DNA of 64,000 nt. Origin: Fratercula arctica. Its lineage: Eukaryota > Chordata > Aves > Charadriiformes > Alcidae. The position numbers and the translations under genes were made by a program. Numbering within the stretch: the stretch's first letter is position 1; each line of letters starts with the position of its first letter. A model generated the notes under the pieces. The model saw only the letters and a program-made list of their open reading frames with translations. It made no database searches and was not told the DNA's origin. Below, one piece after another: positions 1 through 10,651 of the stretch. The stretch lies in contig CANTUZ010000001.1 in the NCBI GenBank assembly GCA_947846985.1, positions 171,530,447 through 171,594,446 on the forward strand. The letters run 5' to 3'.

Positions 1-533
1 GGAAGTGTAATACCCTCCAAAGCTAATGAGAGTTGAATTTCTTTTGACAAGTCTGAATTTACATATATAAAATAATTTTGAAAAATTCTACTAATTTGAA
101 CTGTAGTGGTTGCTCATAAAAACAGTCCAACTGTGTCAGAGAAATGGTCCAGCTCCTCCACTATCACTGATATTTCCCCCAAGTATCATCTCCATGTATT
201 TCTGATTCAGGACCTCCAGATACAGGTTTCAGGGTTTTTGTGATTAGCAGCCCCTCCTTTGTCATTAGTGACTCTCCATGGATTTCTCTTCCATGTATTT
301 GACCGGTATTTCCTTGAATCCACGTAAACCTTCAGCAATCAAAATATCCCTTGACACGCTGGTTCTGTGCCCTTTGTTTCCACACTAAATCACTCACTGA
401 GAATCCCCATCTCTTTCACTTTGAACTTGGTCCCTCCTAATTTCCCTCAATGCTGCACAGTTCTGTTCTCAAACGAAAGAGTGAGCATTCATGTCATGTC
501 TCAAAAATAAATACACAAGAACTCCAGTCTTAC
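1..533. other. OTOGL intron (downstream of exon 10), no gene seen
   Basis: This AT-rich sequence follows the donor of the C8 exon at 534. I found no acceptor followed by a phase-2 otogelin-type reading frame, so the next exon is outside the window. Confidence 0.6.
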
Positions 534-640
534 CTGCAAAGATCATTCATACAGCTGGAAATGTAAGAATACGGATCTATGCTCTCATGACAGCTGAGAA
601 AAGGAAACTGTAGGAATATTTGGCACTTGAAGAATATGTC
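534..640 (-). CDS. OTOGL: OTOGL exon 10: first C8 module
   Basis: This 107-base exon enters in phase 0 after ccttaatgcgcag and exits in phase 2 at gtaaga. It encodes [20 protein letters not shown] followed by [15 protein letters not shown]. The cysteine spacing (KCQ, SCHE, SSC, DLC) is that of the C8 module paired with VWD domains. The next exon must start in phase 2 and is not seen in 1-533. Confidence 0.93.
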
Positions 641-3600
641 CTGCGCATTAAGGAGAATCAATAAATGGCAGTTAGCAAATACTTTCTGAACAAGCATAAT
701 TCTTTTTAGCTTTGTTTCCCTAATCTACAGTCCCTTATACCCCCATTAAAATTTGAGAATCTCACAGTCTCAATTTATTATTATGTCTCTTTTATTATTT
801 CTTCACTATGAGGGTGACACTAGAACAGGTCGCCCAGAGAGGTGGTGGAAGCCCCATCCCTGGAAGTTTTTAAGGCCAGGCTGGACGGGGCTCTGAGCAA
901 CCTGATCTAGTGGGAGGTGTCCCTGCCTATGGCAGGGGGGCTGGAACTAGGTGATCTTTAAACTCCCTTCCAACCCTGACAATTCTATGATTCTAAGATT
1001 ATTCTTCCTAAAATTTGTCCTCTCTGCCTAGGCTGGCTTAATCGCATGCTGCTCCTAAACCAGCTGCGATGAAAGAGTGTGAAATGACAAAAAAATCATT
1101 TTGTGTCAATGCAGGAGCTGAGCATGTTACTTCTGCAGTATTTCACAGTTTCCAAAATAATGAGGTGTAAAATGCCAGGACAGAAACTGAACCCAGGTTT
1201 AATGCAGCAATGAAGGGCTCTGCCAGCAGACCTGTGCCACTTGGCACATCTTATCTGAACCTTTGTACTTTTAAGCTAAACATCTGAAGATCTTCAGACA
1301 TTCCCTAGCAACAGTCCTGATATGAATCTTCCCTTTCTCAAAGCCTCAATGCATCTAAGGCTTTTTTCAACATGGTGTATATTGCTAGATTCTTGAACCA
1401 TTACTAGGCAGTGAAGATTAAGAAAAGATATATATATGAAAAACATGATTAGCTTACCTCGGTGAGTTCTGCATTAGCTGAGCAAGGACTGGAAAAATCT
1501 GAGGCAGTAGGCACACAGCCTATGTCATTTGAGGTTTGCACAGCCCAGCTATTTGCAAATTCAGCAATATCTTCTGTATATTCACCAACTGCATAAAAAC
1601 ATTGGAAGAGCATTCAGGGAAAAAAAAAAAAAAAACAACAACACGAACACAAAAACAGCTTGAAAATTTCAGGTAGTTTTTCAATGTGTTCATTACCTCA
1701 GTTACAGATATGTTCAAAGTACGGGTAGTGTAGAAAGTATGGGTAGTGTAGTGGGGATTTTTTTAGTTTCAGGTAGCATTTTATACTACATTTAAATGAA
1801 AAGATTAAAAAAAAATATATTACAAGGTGCTGGTTGGGGTTTTTTTAAGTGCAGTCACTGAAAATTTTATAACAAATACACAAATAAGAATGCTGGTAAT
1901 GCATTGAATACTTAAGAAAAAATACATTTCTTTAAAACAGTTTAAGGCTTTCATCATGTTTCAGTCAGCACTATTATTTCCCTCCTTTTCCCTTGCTGCA
2001 GGAAAGCCCTACAACAAACACACCACTACATACCCAGGTCTCCTCACAGCTGGACCATGGGAGAACTAATGAACAAGTCGCATGACTGGAAGTCATGGCA
2101 ACAGGCTGAGGAAGATACATGAACACACAAGAAGGTTGGCAGTAAAGAAACAGACACAAAAATTCCATATTTTTGCAGTAAGAGCTAAATATTGCGTTTT
2201 CTCTATGTCAAGTATGTTAAAAAGGGTGTATTGCCTCCACCTTGAGGAACCTTACAGTAATTGGTATGTATGCTATGGTTGTCTATATCTGTGCATGGTT
2301 AGGAGGTGGGGGATTGAAATGAAATCAGCTACAGTTTTTTTCACAGAGCTGTACTATCCAAAACTTAATCTAACTTCTTCCAGCACAAGATGTACAAAGT
2401 TTGACACTCTGCAATGTGGAAAACCCCAAAGAACACTAATCAGATATTTGTACTTGGATCTCCCAAAATAAACAAAGATAAGACCCTAACCACCAGTGTA
2501 TTTTACTTAAGAGACAGGGAGAGTTAAAACATTTCTCCACCTTTGACAGAATAATTCTTTATGAGGAAAACCCTTTCCAAACATAAAAAGCTGGGGTTTA
2601 ATCTAAAGGTAAACCTGTTGGCATAACTCTCCTTCTGTGAAAACATTAAAAATATTTTCTTTACATTTTGACATGGCTTGAAAGATTTTCTAAGTCCTCA
2701 AAAATAAAATCACTGTCCTTGAAACAGTTCTACACACAGATACAGCCTTGTATATTAAAGCAATACAAAGATGCCATTAAAGGTGAAGATAAGGACACAG
2801 AAAAGGAGTTTGCTTTCAAACTGTGCTTTGAAATGGAGTATTACATGCTTCTCAGCAGCTTATTTTCTTGGGGCATTGCAAACAAAGAGCATTCAGACAC
2901 TGAAAGACTCAGGATAGAGGTAAGAGCTTCCCTTACGCTACTGGGGGAAGTAGCTTAGCTGGGGGAGATATATCATCATCCCAGATGATTTGTAAGATTT
3001 GGAAACACTTAGGAAAAATGTTGTGGCTTAGAAGTAATTTGAATTAGCAGTCTGTTCTTGTGAAGACATCAGAAGTTCACGCTTTGTATTTGCATGGAGT
3101 CAAGGCACCATGTTATACAACTGGTTCAAAGTTAAAATGATTCATAGTGCTCTTGATTGTACACTAAAATAATACTATAATTTCTGATAAATAAAAATGC
3201 TAGAAGAAATTATGATGATGAAGAGACTTATCTCTGTAAATTAAGAAAGCTAGGAGCTGGAAGTCTTTTATAACAGATAATACATTTAAAGATACTGAAA
3301 TTACTATTTTTTAGAGATCACGTGAATTCATTATCTCCTCCAAACTCCATTTTTCTCCATTATTACAGATCACCAGTTTTAACTAATTATTAAACATACT
3401 ATACTCTGGTGTGCAGAAGTTAATGCACAAAAGAGGGAACTTACTGCTTTCATGACAGAAGAGGTATGAGAAATTTATATCGGGCAGATTTTTTAAGACT
3501 ATACAAAGATAGGTACACTGTGTCTTCCTTCACTTAGAAAGTCAAAAATCTCCACTATCAACCATAAAAAAATGGGGAAAAACAGAGGAGGGGAAAAAAG

Positions 3601-6600
3601 TTAAAGTGAGATAACTTTTGTGACTTAAGAATATGCAGGGCCATGGGACTAGATTCTCTCAGCAATTACTGGTAACAGTAAAAGTCCTATCTTTGTTTTT
3701 ATCAGAGACTGAGAAAAATATTCCTCATATTCTCAAGCTTGTTTGGTTTGGGGTCTGCTTTTTTTTCACATTAGTTGCAAGTAGGACAGAAGTCCCTGTA
3801 AAGTATTCCCAACATAGACTACAGAATATTCTACCAGTTTAGGAAGCAATCTCTGCCTCAGACTCAGCATTGGGCAACTCATTCTACAAGGCAGTCAGAG
3901 GCCCCCCCGTAATATACCACACCAACAAAGAGATACAAGGAATTCCCTGGCAACAGCTTTGAAATTTACTTATTTCAACTAGCATTTTTATGATAGTCAT
4001 ATAAATGAATAACTCAAGATGGTGCTTTTTCCAAGTATTAATATTTTGGCTCTTCTTTCCTTCTCCCTCCATCCTTAAACATAGAGAAAACCACAAGCAT
4101 TTGCTTATTTATTTATTATTTGAAGGCACTTTCATCAGCTAAGATAAACATACCCCAAGTGCTTTGCTGAGCAATAAAAGGCTTAAAATTACATATAAAT
4201 ACTTTTTTGAACTGGGACCTTTTCCCTTAGCATCTGTGATGATGAGGAAGAGTAGAGCAGATATTCTATTTTCTGACGAAATAACTGAAACAGGATTCTG
4301 TCTTTTTACTGTAATATCTTTAAAGTGAACACAGAAGCCATTCACACAAAGTAAGGGCATATTTCTAAGCTATTTACTTACTATTTTGCAGTATCAGGTC
4401 ATCATATTTATTACCATTAAAATTTCCACAGAGGCCACAAGGTTTTCCCTTTTGATCTTCTGTCAGCTTTATATATATACCAGAGTTTCCATCCCAAGCA
4501 AGAGAAAAACCAAAGGTAGTCTTCACCAGAATATAGTCAGCCAGTCTCTCAACAAAAGCATTTCCAACTGTCTGAGGCAACATTAATCTGGAAAAATAAA
4601 CAGCGTGCTTCAAAGATCTCAGGTGTGATGAGGTTAGTGCTAGAAAAATACCACATAAAACGTCACCTTCTAACTCACTAAGCCCTTTTTCCCAGGCGCA
4701 TACAGTCACTTCCATTCAATTCTTCATTATGTTTTTACTATCTTTTCTTCTGTTTACTTCTCTGTATGAACCACTAAAAATGAATGCTTTTCTGCTGTAT
4801 ACCCCTGTCAGTTCTACCAATTGAAATCCTGAAAGAATAATGCGTGTTCATTTTCAAAGTCCAGCACAGGCATGTTGAGGAATACATGATTTCATGAGCA
4901 TGCTGCATTGCACAGGGAGCTATGTGACACTATGACCACCAGCATCCCCTCTGGGCACGGGTCCTCACTGGACTAGATATCTGCAAATGGAGGAACTTAC
5001 AGTACAGAAAATACTATTGACCAAAATACTGTATATCTTCCTCCTTTGGCCAAAGACCACTGGACAATAGTATTGCAGCACAGATCTAATCCCAATCATA
5101 GAATCATAGAATTGTCTAGATTGGGAGGGACCTTTCAGACCATCGAGTTCAACCATCAAATCTTCCAAAGTTGCTTCTGTTGGGATGAACAGTATCACCA
5201 TAGCTATCCATTTCAGATGCCAATGGCTATAGCATTACATCAAAGGCAATGGCAAGAACACTTTGCGATAAAATGTTAAAACCCACCATTAAAACACTTA
5301 CCTGATTCCTTCTTTTCTTACTTCATGCCCTGAAATAATTATTTCTTCTTGGTTTGAAAAAAATAAGCTGACAGACCTCTGACAAGTATATACCGAACCG
5401 TAACAATGAGGACTGTTATGAACCTTAGAGGGGAAAAATATACACGCAAAAAGAATACGTTTGTTCTCAATAATGTCATGCAATTTTTCATAAACTCATA
5501 CACGATATTTTATATGTCTATGCACCAATCACTGAAAGAGCTTTACAAATAAATACTTAGAATATAAAAATTCACAGTTGCAAAGATATGCAAAACCAGA
5601 AGTTCATGCTACCCAATACTACTGAGAAATACAGCAACTGTTTAATATTACAAAGCGTCATAAGACAGGGGTTTAAATATTGGATTAAATACTCAGGCAT
5701 TTTATGTAGATGAACTTCAGAGACACTGTAGTGAGCTAGTTTATAACTGCCAACGTGGGAGCTTGTTATTGGCCCTGAGGAGACACCGCTATTGCTCTGT
5801 TTCTAGAATTCTGATCTACAAGAGGGGACTACAAACCAGTACAAAACCTCAGCGTAATACCAGCAACCAGCGTTCTCCATGCCAGCTGAGACTGGCACCA
5901 GCTGAACTACAACATGCCTTCCTGAAGCACTCGGGATTTGTTCAGAATTTGGAGTGTTCCCACAGACTACTGCAGGCATCTAACTTACATGCATCTGCTA
6001 AAATCCATTTTGCGCTGGCTTTCCAGCCCTGCTAATGGAGAAGGACAGACTTTTCTGAAGTCTGCTTCTCCCCATTATACATATATAGCACAGTGAGCCA
6101 GGATATTGGTTTGAATCGCATATCAGCTTCCCTAGTTTGAAAAAAGGAATGGAAATACAAGTTTCAGTCAGCCAGAGAGAGATTTGCAAAACTGTGTGTC
6201 TCAGATATTGACAATGTGTGACTTCCATGACTGCCCACTACTAGAGAGAGGTGTTAAATCTCGGATGCATGCTTTCAGAAACAAAAGCCATGCAACTCCG
6301 ATCCCAGCATGTCTATGGTTTTATGGTAATGAAGTAGATCTCTCATAAAAAATGTGTAATGAGACCTTGCAACAGGCATGATAAACCAGTACTCCTCCTT
6401 TTCTACAGTTTGGCAAAAAGGAGGCTAGCCTTAAAGTTGTACTTCATTTGCATTCACAGCCTTTGGCATGGTAGAGCATGAATTCTGCAGGAAGGTTCTT
6501 GCCCCTGGAGACTACACAGCTTTTGTTGGCCAGGGCATGCTCTCAGAACATGAAAACTGTGTGTTCAGATTTACTCTGCCTGGTGATAGGGATATATGTC

Positions 6601-9519
6601 TCCAACTTTCTGTGCATATGCTCTAACCAGTTAACTACTACCCAGTTTTGAATTACACACACACAGTCTAAGTGAGTTTTAAGCACATACCTGCTCCAAG
6701 AGCCTAAGCAAAACTTCAACAGCTTTCATTAACCTCAGTGGGGCTGAGCCACCCAGACCCGTGGGATGCCCTAGACTACAGTGCTTCAAAAGCACGTGAG
6801 CTGATTTTAGACACCACTGAGGAGACAAGGGAATGTGTTGTGAACCTTAGATATCTATCATTACTTAAATTAAAATGTACACAGTTTAGATAGCTCAAAA
6901 ATGGCTCCTATGACTGTGTGTGTCACCATTCCCTGAGAAAGATGGGAGTTGCGTTACCAGTTTATTTGACAGCGTTGTGAAGCTAAATAGATTAGTAATT
7001 GGGAAATGTTTTGCCAACATAGTAATGGAGGCTGTAAAAGTAACTAGAGCTATCATTTTTGTTGAAAAGATCTGTTGGTAAACACATACAGTGCTAACAC
7101 ATACTCAAATTAATCTTCCTAAACTGACACTTAATCCTGGAATTAACAACAGTTACTGTTTCTTTGAGTTAAATAAACTGGGAAAAGCATTAAGAGTTTT
7201 TACTTGTATAAAGAAAATCATAATTAAATACATCATAAATGTTACTATTATCGACAAATGTTTTCTATGTAAACCTAGCCCAAGACAGAAACACAATCAC
7301 GGAAAATAAAAATAATTCTTGTGTTTTCATCTCCTCTAGAGGGGTGGATTATTAAATCCAGAAGGACCATAATGTGAGGATTTGGCAAGGTTCTTGGCTC
7401 TCCATTGCCCAGCCTGCAGTGACTGCAGTGCTTCAACATTACTTATGACTTTTCTGAGTAAACGTTTTCAGTTTTTAACAAAACATGACATTTGTTACAG
7501 CAATTGACTGGCCGTTTCTCTCTTTCCAGAGCAACTGGGATACACTGAAATATTGGTTCTAGATTTTAATATAATCTTGGGCTTTGCTATAGCGTTTTCT
7601 GAAAACTCCTAAATGATCATAGCTGCATGCAGAATCCAAAGAATTAAAATGAAATCATGGAAGGCAGATGTAACGGCATCTGTCTATAACCTGAGTGAAT
7701 AGAAATGGTAGTTTTAATGGCAGATTTATTTTCACTAGATGCTATTATTTGGGAGGAGAGGAGATCATGTGTTTATGAATGAAAACTAGTCCCTGGAGCA
7801 GGAATCAGCATCTAGGTCTGCCCTTGTCCCTGCGAGCACTGTGACTACCATGGCTCAGAATTAGGACCCTTTCCCTTGTTCAATCAGTGCCAAATCCCAA
7901 CCATTGTGTAAAAAGTAACATAATGAGCTCTCCCCACAGTAACCAACAGCCTGATAAATCAGGCAGCTTCCTTCATAGAGGGTATAGGTTTGAACTCTCC
8001 CTGACCCAAAGGCATTAACTATAGATACTAAGCAATTTGAGGAAATTGCTAAAAAGAGTGCCTTCCATACATAGGTCAAGATGAAGGCTTTTGAGCTGTT
8101 AATCTTCTCTGCATGACATAGGGGTAATCCAAAATTAGAACACAAATTCCCAGAGGGGACAGAGTTTTCTGCGGGCCAGAGAGGCAGCTCCCTGTAGCAT
8201 GTCGATGGCTGTGAATCGGGGCCCAATACACTGGGGTGCCCAGATATCAGGCAGGTGATAGCTGTTTGCACTTTACTCAGCAACTGAGTTTTTTTACAGT
8301 CTGACAGCTAAAGTTTATTGAAGTTTCCAAGGTCTGCTTTAAGACCCACTTTTGTTCCCAGTAAGGAGAGATCAGAGATCCTTTTTAGGATAGGGGGAGT
8401 AAGAAATACTATTTTTAATATGCTGACTCTGTTGATTATCGTTTCATCAGTGTTTTGAGTTACTGCACATAGGCTTAGACATTTTCCAGCAGCATAGTTT
8501 TATATTTAAGTAAGCAATGCAATGGTTTAATCCATTTATTGTCTCTCTACTTATTTTACTTATGATGAAAAATAAGTCCTGTAACACAGGAATACTCAGT
8601 GTGTTATTTCTAGAGTATGCTCACATACTTACCCAAACAGTGTACTGGGGTTCTGGAGTACTGCAATCTTTTGCAAAAATATAGGAGCAATTTCCAGGGA
8701 AGTAGTAGTAAATGCCATCAAATGTTTCAAAATGGTACTGTCCCCATGATTTGCAAATCCCATCTCGGTCCTTACCAGTGTTAGGTACTGGAGAGAACAC
8801 ATGGAGTTTACAAGCACGGTAATCAAAAATTGACAGGTATCACAGGCATCTACAAAAGTAAGAGCTCAGAAACGAAATAAGAGTTTATAAAGGAAATATA
8901 CAGCAAAGACAAAAGATAACCTCATTTCTTCAACTTTAAATAAAAAGTTGAATACATTTTTTTAATCTTTAGGCTGCAGTTCTAGTCATGTGTGATCCTT
9001 GTAAATTTTTCATTTGCTTCAATGAATACATTTTAATTATAAGTACAGGCAAGGGAAACCAATGTATTGAAATAGTTGGTAATTTTGTTTGCAATAAGTC
9101 ACTGTTCGTTAGAAAAATGCAGTGACTTTTTCATGTTCAGCTAACTATAAAAAAGCTGGGTAGCTACTGATGTACTAGACAGTGAACTAGCTGTTAAGGT
9201 ATCTATGTATCATTGCAGCCTAAGTGCTAAAATGAAGGCATTCCTGATGTTGCTCTACATATATCCCTAACAAATATTGGTTTAATCCTCTTAGCTACTA
9301 CTACAGTGACAGTCCTGCTACAGAGGAATCACAAATGTACCGTTAACAGTATTGTTTTAAAAACGTGCACCTTAAATCTTGCTTGAAGAGGAAACTTGAC
9401 TTTTTTGGTCCAACACTTACCAATTTGGCACCTGCTTCCTTGAGCCTGGAATAGCTGACAGTCACAGTCACCTGCCTCTGTGCAGGCTGCTCCATTAAGG
9501 CACTCCTGAGGACATGAAC
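534..9519 (-). CDS. OTOGL: OTOGL internal exons 5-10 (EGF-like, first VWD, first C8), partial gene
   Basis: Otogelin-like is a large secreted glycoprotein of the acellular membranes of the inner ear, built of VWD, C8 and TIL modules like otogelin, mucins and von Willebrand factor. Six exons are readable on this strand: 9421-9519, 8633-8787, 5302-5423, 4382-4587, 1458-1588 and 534-640. All have canonical AG/GT borders and their phases chain without a break (1-1, 1-0, 0-2, 2-1, 1-0, 0-2). The protein runs from a cysteine-rich EGF-like module through a VWD domain (start [11 protein letters not shown], end CGLCGNFNG) into a C8 domain ([17 protein letters not shown]). There is no stop or frameshift. 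The gene continues beyond position 1. Its first four exons are not upstream on this strand but on the plus strand at 55.5-60.0 kb, which points to a misoriented contig. I am sure of the family; OTOGL rather than OTOG rests on sequence resemblance and on the PPP1R12A neighbour. Confidence 0.93.
800..995 (+). repeat. CR1 LINE 3' fragment
   Basis: The segment runs from cttcactatgagggtgacac through cagagaggtggtggaagccc, ggccaggctggacggggctc and ccttccaaccctgac to the terminal attctatgattcta repeat. These are hallmark stretches of the avian CR1 3' end in sense orientation. It lies in the OTOGL intron between exons 9 and 10. Confidence 0.93.
1458..1588 (-). CDS. OTOGL: OTOGL exon 9: VWD-to-C8 linker
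   Basis: This 131-base exon enters in phase 1 after ttttatgcag and exits in phase 0 at gtaagc. It encodes [20 protein letters not shown], then [23 protein letters not shown]. The F-A-N-S-W element followed by a cysteine pair is the normal link between a VWD domain and the following C8 module. Confidence 0.92.
1589..4381. other. OTOGL intron 8, no gene seen
   Basis: This is AT-rich intronic sequence. It holds an 18-base unit repeated twice (1716-1751) and a poly-A run at about 1620-1635. Open frames on both strands here (for example 2082-2471 plus) have no recognisable domain and no splice logic, and I treat them as chance. Confidence 0.6.
1716..1751. repeat. two-copy 18-base tandem repeat
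   Basis: aaagtacgggtagtgtag is followed directly by aaagtatgggtagtgtag, differing at one base. Confidence 0.9.
4382..4587 (-). CDS. OTOGL: OTOGL exon 8: end of first VWD domain
   Basis: This 206-base exon has acceptor tatttttccag and donor gtaagtaa, enters in phase 2 and exits in phase 1. It encodes [20 protein letters not shown], the hydrophobic strand [11 protein letters not shown], then [18 protein letters not shown]. [14 protein letters not shown] is the diagnostic C-terminal motif of VWD domains and includes the CGLC thioredoxin-like pair. Confidence 0.96.
5096..5162 (-). repeat. CR1 LINE 3' tip
   Basis: The plus strand reads atcatagaatcatagaattg followed by gggagggacctttcagacca, which is the reverse complement of the CR1 3' terminus. 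It is a short 5'-truncated copy in the OTOGL intron between exons 7 and 8. Confidence 0.85.
5302..5423 (-). CDS. OTOGL: OTOGL exon 7: middle of first VWD domain
   Basis: This 122-base exon begins after cccctctaag in phase 0 and ends at gtaagtg in phase 2. It starts [20 protein letters not shown] and ends GHEVRKEGI(R). Joined to the previous exon it gives the uninterrupted strand YTVW-VHNSP of the VWD fold. Confidence 0.94.
5424..8632. other. OTOGL intron 6, no gene seen
   Basis: This 3.2 kb intron lies between the two halves of the VWD domain. A 140-codon open frame on the minus strand (7861-8283) has no recognisable domain. I see no clear CR1 or other repeat signature. Confidence 0.6.
8633..8787 (-). 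CDS. OTOGL: OTOGL exon 6: start of first VWD domain
   Basis: This 155-base exon has acceptor tgttctctccag and donor gtaagtatg, enters in phase 1 and exits in phase 0. It encodes [20 protein letters not shown], then [20 protein letters not shown] and the end [12 protein letters not shown]. The pattern W-G-x-Y-H-F-x-T-F-D-G is the standard opening of a VWD domain, where the first strand and the calcium-binding aspartate lie. Confidence 0.95.
8788..9420. other. OTOGL intron 5, no gene seen
   Basis: This AT-rich sequence lies between the EGF-like exon and the first VWD exon. No further feature was recognised. Confidence 0.6.
9421..9519 (-). CDS. OTOGL: OTOGL exon 5: EGF-like module
   Basis: This 99-base exon enters in phase 1 after ttgcttacag and leaves in phase 1 at gtaagtg. 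It encodes [17 protein letters not shown] followed by [16 protein letters not shown], the six-cysteine EGF-like module that precedes the first VWD domain of otogelin-like proteins. Its entry phase matches the exit phase of the plus-strand candidate exon 59912-59972, and no suitable upstream exon is visible between 9520 and the gap at 10213. Confidence 0.92.
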
Positions 9520-10212
9520 CTGTAAGCAAGCATTAGTAGATAGTATTAAGTAGATACTTTTAGTCGATATAGTATTTTGCAAACAGGCTGAGAGATCTGC
9601 ATCAAATCTGTTTATTGTTAAATTATGAGGAGCTGTATTAGCTAAGAAAATTAACCAACAACTACCTCCAGTTTTTAACATTTACTTAATTTTATCCTTC
9701 GTGTTCCTTGGTTAAAAGAGAAGCAAGGTTCTCTCATTTGGTTTGAGACATATAAACTAACAAAGGAGCAAAAGGTCAACCTCCTCCCAGCAAACAAAAG
9801 GTCAAGTTCCCATGTAAAGAAACCAAATCCCAGTTCTGCTGATCTCAAAATACACAGGACACAGATTATTCTAATTGACCAAATTCAGCACAATTTATAC
9901 ATATGTTCAGCTCCTCCCTCTTAAGCATTGCAGCAAAGGGTACATTCAGCTTATGAATAGTCCAGAATATATAATTTACAAAGTCAAAACCAATTCTAAA
10001 TAACCTTCTCTTCGTGCTAAAAAAAGTCAGTTAAAAGGTTATTTCTGCTTAAGAAGTGTCTGGAGTCAGAGACTTAATATTCCATGGGAATGGTTTGTTT
10101 TATGTTATAATTAGTAATTGTTTCCAAAAGCAGTTTCATTAAAGGGTTTTATAGTCTGTTTGGAAGCTAAGACCTCACTGTCATGTACTAACCATTCACT
10201 GAGGTGGGTCTA
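9520..10212. other. OTOGL intron 4 (gap side), no exon seen
   Basis: This sequence lies immediately upstream of the EGF-like exon on the minus strand and ends at the 100-N gap. I looked for a signal-peptide or linker exon ending in phase 1 and found none. That fits the exon being on the wrongly placed neighbouring contig. Confidence 0.6.
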
Positions 10213-10312
10213 NNNNNNNNNNNNNNNNNNNNNNNNNNNNNNNNNNNNNNNNNNNNNNNNNNNNNNNNNNNNNNNNNNNNNNNNNNNNNNNNNNNNNNNN
10301 NNNNNNNNNNNN
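10213..10312. other. assembly gap, exactly 100 N
   Basis: A run of exactly 100 N is the usual placeholder for a scaffold join of unknown size. It separates OTOGL (left) from PPP1R12A (right) and is one end of the probably inverted contig. Confidence 0.99.
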
Positions 10313-10506
10313 GGGCCTAGAAATTAATTTAGATGACCAGAGAACTTAGTTTTGGACACAAACATGCTGTTTTGACAAAACATGCATTATATAAAGCTCC
10401 ACGTACAGTAAACAGCAGTTTATCATCACTTTTCTTACCCTGGCTTCTAAAGTCACTTTAGAGACCAGAACTTTGTATCTTGACAAGGATTACATAAAAA
10501 TCCTAC

Positions 10507-10651
10507 CACTTTGTTGACAGCCTCCATATCACATAGGTTTTCCACTAAAATGCGACATGCTTCTTCTTTACCCCAGTGAGCAGCAGCATGAAGTGGTGTC
10601 CAGCCATCATAATCTTTAATATTTACATCGTAGCGAGCCTGTATTAAAAGC
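10507..10651 (-). CDS. PPP1R12A: PPP1R12A exon 5
   Basis: This 145-base exon has acceptor aatttctttag and donor gtaggat, enters in phase 2 and exits in phase 0. It encodes LLIQARYDVNIKDYDGWTPL, then HAAAHWGKEEACRILVENLC and DMEAVNKV, a full ankyrin repeat. The next exon would begin GQTAFDV in MYPT1 and is not found on either side of the gap. Confidence 0.95.

Noticed and set aside
2668..2958. 96-codon plus-strand frame, antisense in an OTOGL intron
   Set aside because: No family resemblance and no splice or promoter signal.
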